Assembly (NCBI GenBank): GCA_031459655.1
Contig: JAVKID010000046.1
Location: 1 to 24,340, forward strand
Reading direction: 5' to 3'
Origin: Fervidifonticultor_A octavus_A
GTDB taxonomy: Bacteria > Sysuimicrobiota > Sysuimicrobiia > Sysuimicrobiales > Humicultoraceae
Length of the DNA: 24,340 nt
Under the pieces are notes generated by a model. The model was not told the DNA's origin. It did no database searches and was given only the letters and a program-made list of their open reading frames with translations. Position 1 is the first letter of the stretch; the number at the start of each line of letters is the position of its first letter. Shown here piece by piece: positions 22,634 to 24,340 of this stretch. Both the position numbers and the translations under genes were made by a program.

Positions 22634-23816
22634 GGTCGCGCAACGCGGCGATCGCGCCGATGCTGTAGCCCAGCTCCCGCAGGATGGCATCGGTGTGCTG
22701 ACCCAGCAGCGGGGGCGGCGCGGCGATCCGGCCGGGCGTCGCCGAGAACTTCACCGGCACGCCGGTCTGCCTGATGCGGCCGGCACGGGGATGGTCCACC
22801 TCGACCACCATCTGCCGGTGGCGCACCTGGGGGTCGGCGAACAGGTCCGACAGCAGGTAGATGGGACCGGCCGGCACCCCTGCCTGCTCCATGATGGACA
22901 CCCACTGGCCGGTCGTCCGGGCCGCGAAGATCGGTTCCAGCAGGGGGATCAGGACGTCGCGGTGACGCACACGGTCGGGGTTCGTCCGGAAGCGGGGGTC
23001 GTCTGCCAGGTGCGGCGCGCCCACCGCCACCACGAACCGGCTCCAGATCGCCTCGCTGCCCACGGCAATGTTGATATACCCATCCTGGGTCCGGAAGGCC
23101 TGGTAGGGGACCAGCGACGGGTGCGCGCTGCCCAGGCGCTTCGGGTTCTCCCCGGTGGCGAAGTAGGAGCCCGCCTGGTAGGTCATCCAGGCGACCTGGC
23201 CGTCCAGCATGGAGACGTCCACGTGCTGCCCCTGGCCGGTCCGGTCGCGCACCCGCAGGGCCGCCAGGATCGCATAGGCGGCAAACATCCCGGCGGCGAT
23301 GTCCGTGACCGCGACCCCGACCTTGACCGGCGGGCCGCCTTCTTCGCCGGTGATCCCCATCAGCCCCCCCATCCCCTGCAGGATCAGGTCGTAGGCCACC
23401 CGTTCGCGGTAGGGGCCGTCCTGCCCGAAGCCCGAGATCGAGCAGTACACCAGGCGGGGGTTGTGCGCTGAGACGGTCGCATAGCCGAAGCCAAGCCGGT
23501 CCATGGTGCCGGGTCGGAAGTTCTCGACCAGCACGTCGCCGCGGACGAGGAGCCGGCGGAGCACCTCCTGCCCCTCGGGATGCTTGAGGTTGAGGGTCAG
23601 GCTCTCCTTGTTCCGGTTGATCCCCAAAAAGTACGCGCTCTCACCATTCAGGAAGGGTGGACCCCAGCCGCGCGTGTCGTCACCGGTCCCCGGCGTCTCC
23701 ACCTTGATGACACGGGCGCCCAGGTCCCCCAGCATCAGGGTGCAGTACGGCCCGGCCAGGGCCCGGGTCAGGTCGACGACCAGCAGATCCGACAGCGGCG
23801 CCAGGTCAGGCCTCAA
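22620..23816 (-). CDS. CaiB/BaiF family III CoA-transferase
   Basis: A 398-residue enzyme that moves CoA between carboxylic acids. The N-terminus has the family signature VVDLTRALAGPYCTLMLGDL with GARVIKVE, then NRNKESLTLNLKHPEG, the GFGQDGPY loop, YDLILQGMGGLMGITG, and the probable catalytic aspartate Asp172 in VGVAVTDIAAGMFAAYAI. The C-terminal part (RQMVVEVDHPRAGRIRQTG, LGQHTDAILRELGY) is complete. The length is typical. Its start overlaps the cyclase-family gene by 11 bases and its end overlaps AccDA by 14, so the three are probably translated as a unit. The acid it activates is not identifiable; the adjacent hydrolase may generate it. Confidence 0.93.
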   Translation of the reverse strand: MRPDLAPLSDLLVVDLTRALAGPYCTLMLGDLGARVIKVETPGTGDDTRGWGPPFLNGESAYFLGINRNKESLTLNLKHPEGQEVLRRLLVRGDVLVENFRPGTMDRLGFGYATVSAHNPRLVYCSISGFGQDGPYRERVAYDLILQGMGGLMGITGEEGGPPVKVGVAVTDIAAGMFAAYAILAALRVRDRTGQGQHVDVSMLDGQVAWMTYQAGSYFATGENPKRLGSAHPSLVPYQAFRTQDGYINIAVGSEAIWSRFVVAVGAPHLADDPRFRTNPDRVRHRDVLIPLLEPIFAARTTGQWVSIMEQAGVPAGPIYLLSDLFADPQVRHRQMVVEVDHPRAGRIRQTGVPVKFSATPGRIAAPPPLLGQHTDAILRELGYSIGAIAALRDHGAI

Positions 23817-24340
23817 CGAACGCCACGAACCGGCAGAACGCGGCCTCGCCGCCCTTGAACCGGAACGGGAAGCACCCCACCCAGACCCTCTGGTTGAGGA
23901 CGAGGTCGATCTCGCCGCCGACGTTCTCGACGTGGAAGACGCCTTTGGGAAACAGCATGGTGTGCGTGGCCTGATAGTCCTTCGGCCAGGGGAACGCCTG
24001 GTCCATGGACATGCCGATCTTCCGTTCCACCTCGGGGATCAGATCGCGCCGGGCATCCCGCACCTTGGTGTTGAAGGGGTGGTCGGTGGAGATGGCGTCG
24101 ACGGCCAGCCAGCGGATCCCGCGGTCGAGCACCCACTCGCAGAATTCGGCGCGCGGCCCGGGGTGGCGCAGGAAGGACCGGGGCAGGTCGGGGCGGGCAT
24201 CGGGGTGCTGCCGCTTCGTGTGTTCGGACCAGTCTTCGTTGTAGTAGGCGTGGTAGCCGGTGTGGATCACCAGGATGTCCCCGCGCTCGATGCGGATGTG
24301 GTATGTCTTTTCCCACTGCTCGAAGTGCTGGGGCCCGTAG
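23806..24340 (-). CDS. Cyclase-family hydrolase (kynurenine formamidase-like), C-terminal part
   Basis: The frame is open from the right edge of the window to a stop at 23806, giving 177 residues of a protein whose start is missing. The sequence reads YGPQHFEQWEKTYHIRIERG, then DILVIHTGYHAYYNEDW, WLAVDAISTDHPFN, and VFHVENVGGEIDLVLNQRVW near the end. These match the C-terminal half of the cyclase/kynurenine formamidase superfamily (metal-dependent hydrolases of amide, lactam or ester bonds, including isatin hydrolase). The metal-binding HXGTHXDXPXH motif would lie upstream, outside the window. An internal GTG at 24270 is not a real start. It overlaps the CoA-transferase gene by 11 bases, suggesting hydrolysis of a cyclic or acylated compound followed by CoA activation. 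Confidence 0.88.
   Translation of the reverse strand, partial: YGPQHFEQWEKTYHIRIERGDILVIHTGYHAYYNEDWSEHTKRQHPDARPDLPRSFLRHPGPRAEFCEWVLDRGIRWLAVDAISTDHPFNTKVRDARRDLIPEVERKIGMSMDQAFPWPKDYQATHTMLFPKGVFHVENVGGEIDLVLNQRVWVGCFPFRFKGGEAAFCRFVAFVEA

Noticed and set aside
1..24340. tRNA or rRNA genes, CRISPR arrays, insertion sequences and phage attachment sites.
   Set aside because: Nearly all bases are in convincing protein genes. The few gaps contain no tRNA-like cloverleaf, no regularly spaced repeats, and no transposase or integrase.

Overview
The window is a high-GC (roughly two-thirds G+C by eye), densely coded bacterial chromosome segment with about 21 protein genes and no recognisable RNA gene, insertion sequence, phage gene or CRISPR array. 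The gene set points to a free-living heterotroph: molybdenum hydroxylases, a Tat-exported ABC binding protein, several amidohydrolases and a fused AccDA. I cannot name the phylum from sequence alone.

Layout. (1) Bases 1-11191 are one long minus-strand array, read from right to left: a purine-type phosphoribosyltransferase, two PotB/PotC-like permeases, an IclR regulator with a perfect palindrome just upstream, a fumarate-reductase-like flavoprotein and its iron-sulfur partner, a Tat-dependent PotD-like binding protein, an SsnA/chlorohydrolase-like amidohydrolase, a PotA-like ATPase, the FAD and [2Fe-2S] subunits of a molybdenum hydroxylase without its large subunit, and the first 66 codons of an M20-family hydrolase that runs off the left edge. 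(2) Divergent from it, 11283-13004 (+) encodes adenine deaminase. (3) 13047-16048 (-) holds a DUF47 protein, a PiT phosphate permease and a dihydropyrimidinase/hydantoinase. (4) 16231-20880 (+) is a tightly coupled operon: molybdenum hydroxylase large, FAD and [2Fe-2S] subunits, then an AllH-like DUF2877 protein, joined by three successive GTGA overlaps. (5) 20885-24340 (-) holds a cyclase-family hydrolase cut by the right edge, a family III CoA-transferase and a fused acetyl-CoA carboxylase carboxyltransferase (AccDA), with overlapping reading frames.

How it may work together (inference). Blocks 1-4 combine the parts expected for import and breakdown of purines or related N-heterocycles: adenine deamination versus salvage (Ade/PRT), ring hydroxylation (two sets of molybdenum hydroxylase subunits), ring or amidine hydrolysis (hydantoinase, SsnA-like amidohydrolase, M20 hydrolase) and a relative of the oxamate carbamoyltransferase subunit AllH. 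The content overlaps that of known purine and urate degradation loci, but arrangement and several partners differ. The most unusual part is the flavoprotein/Fe-S pair: the large subunit lacks catalytic residues of fumarate reductase, and the small subunit has four cysteines where SdhB/FrdB normally has the three-cysteine [3Fe-4S] site next to the quinone. It may therefore be a soluble oxidoreductase acting on the imported compound.
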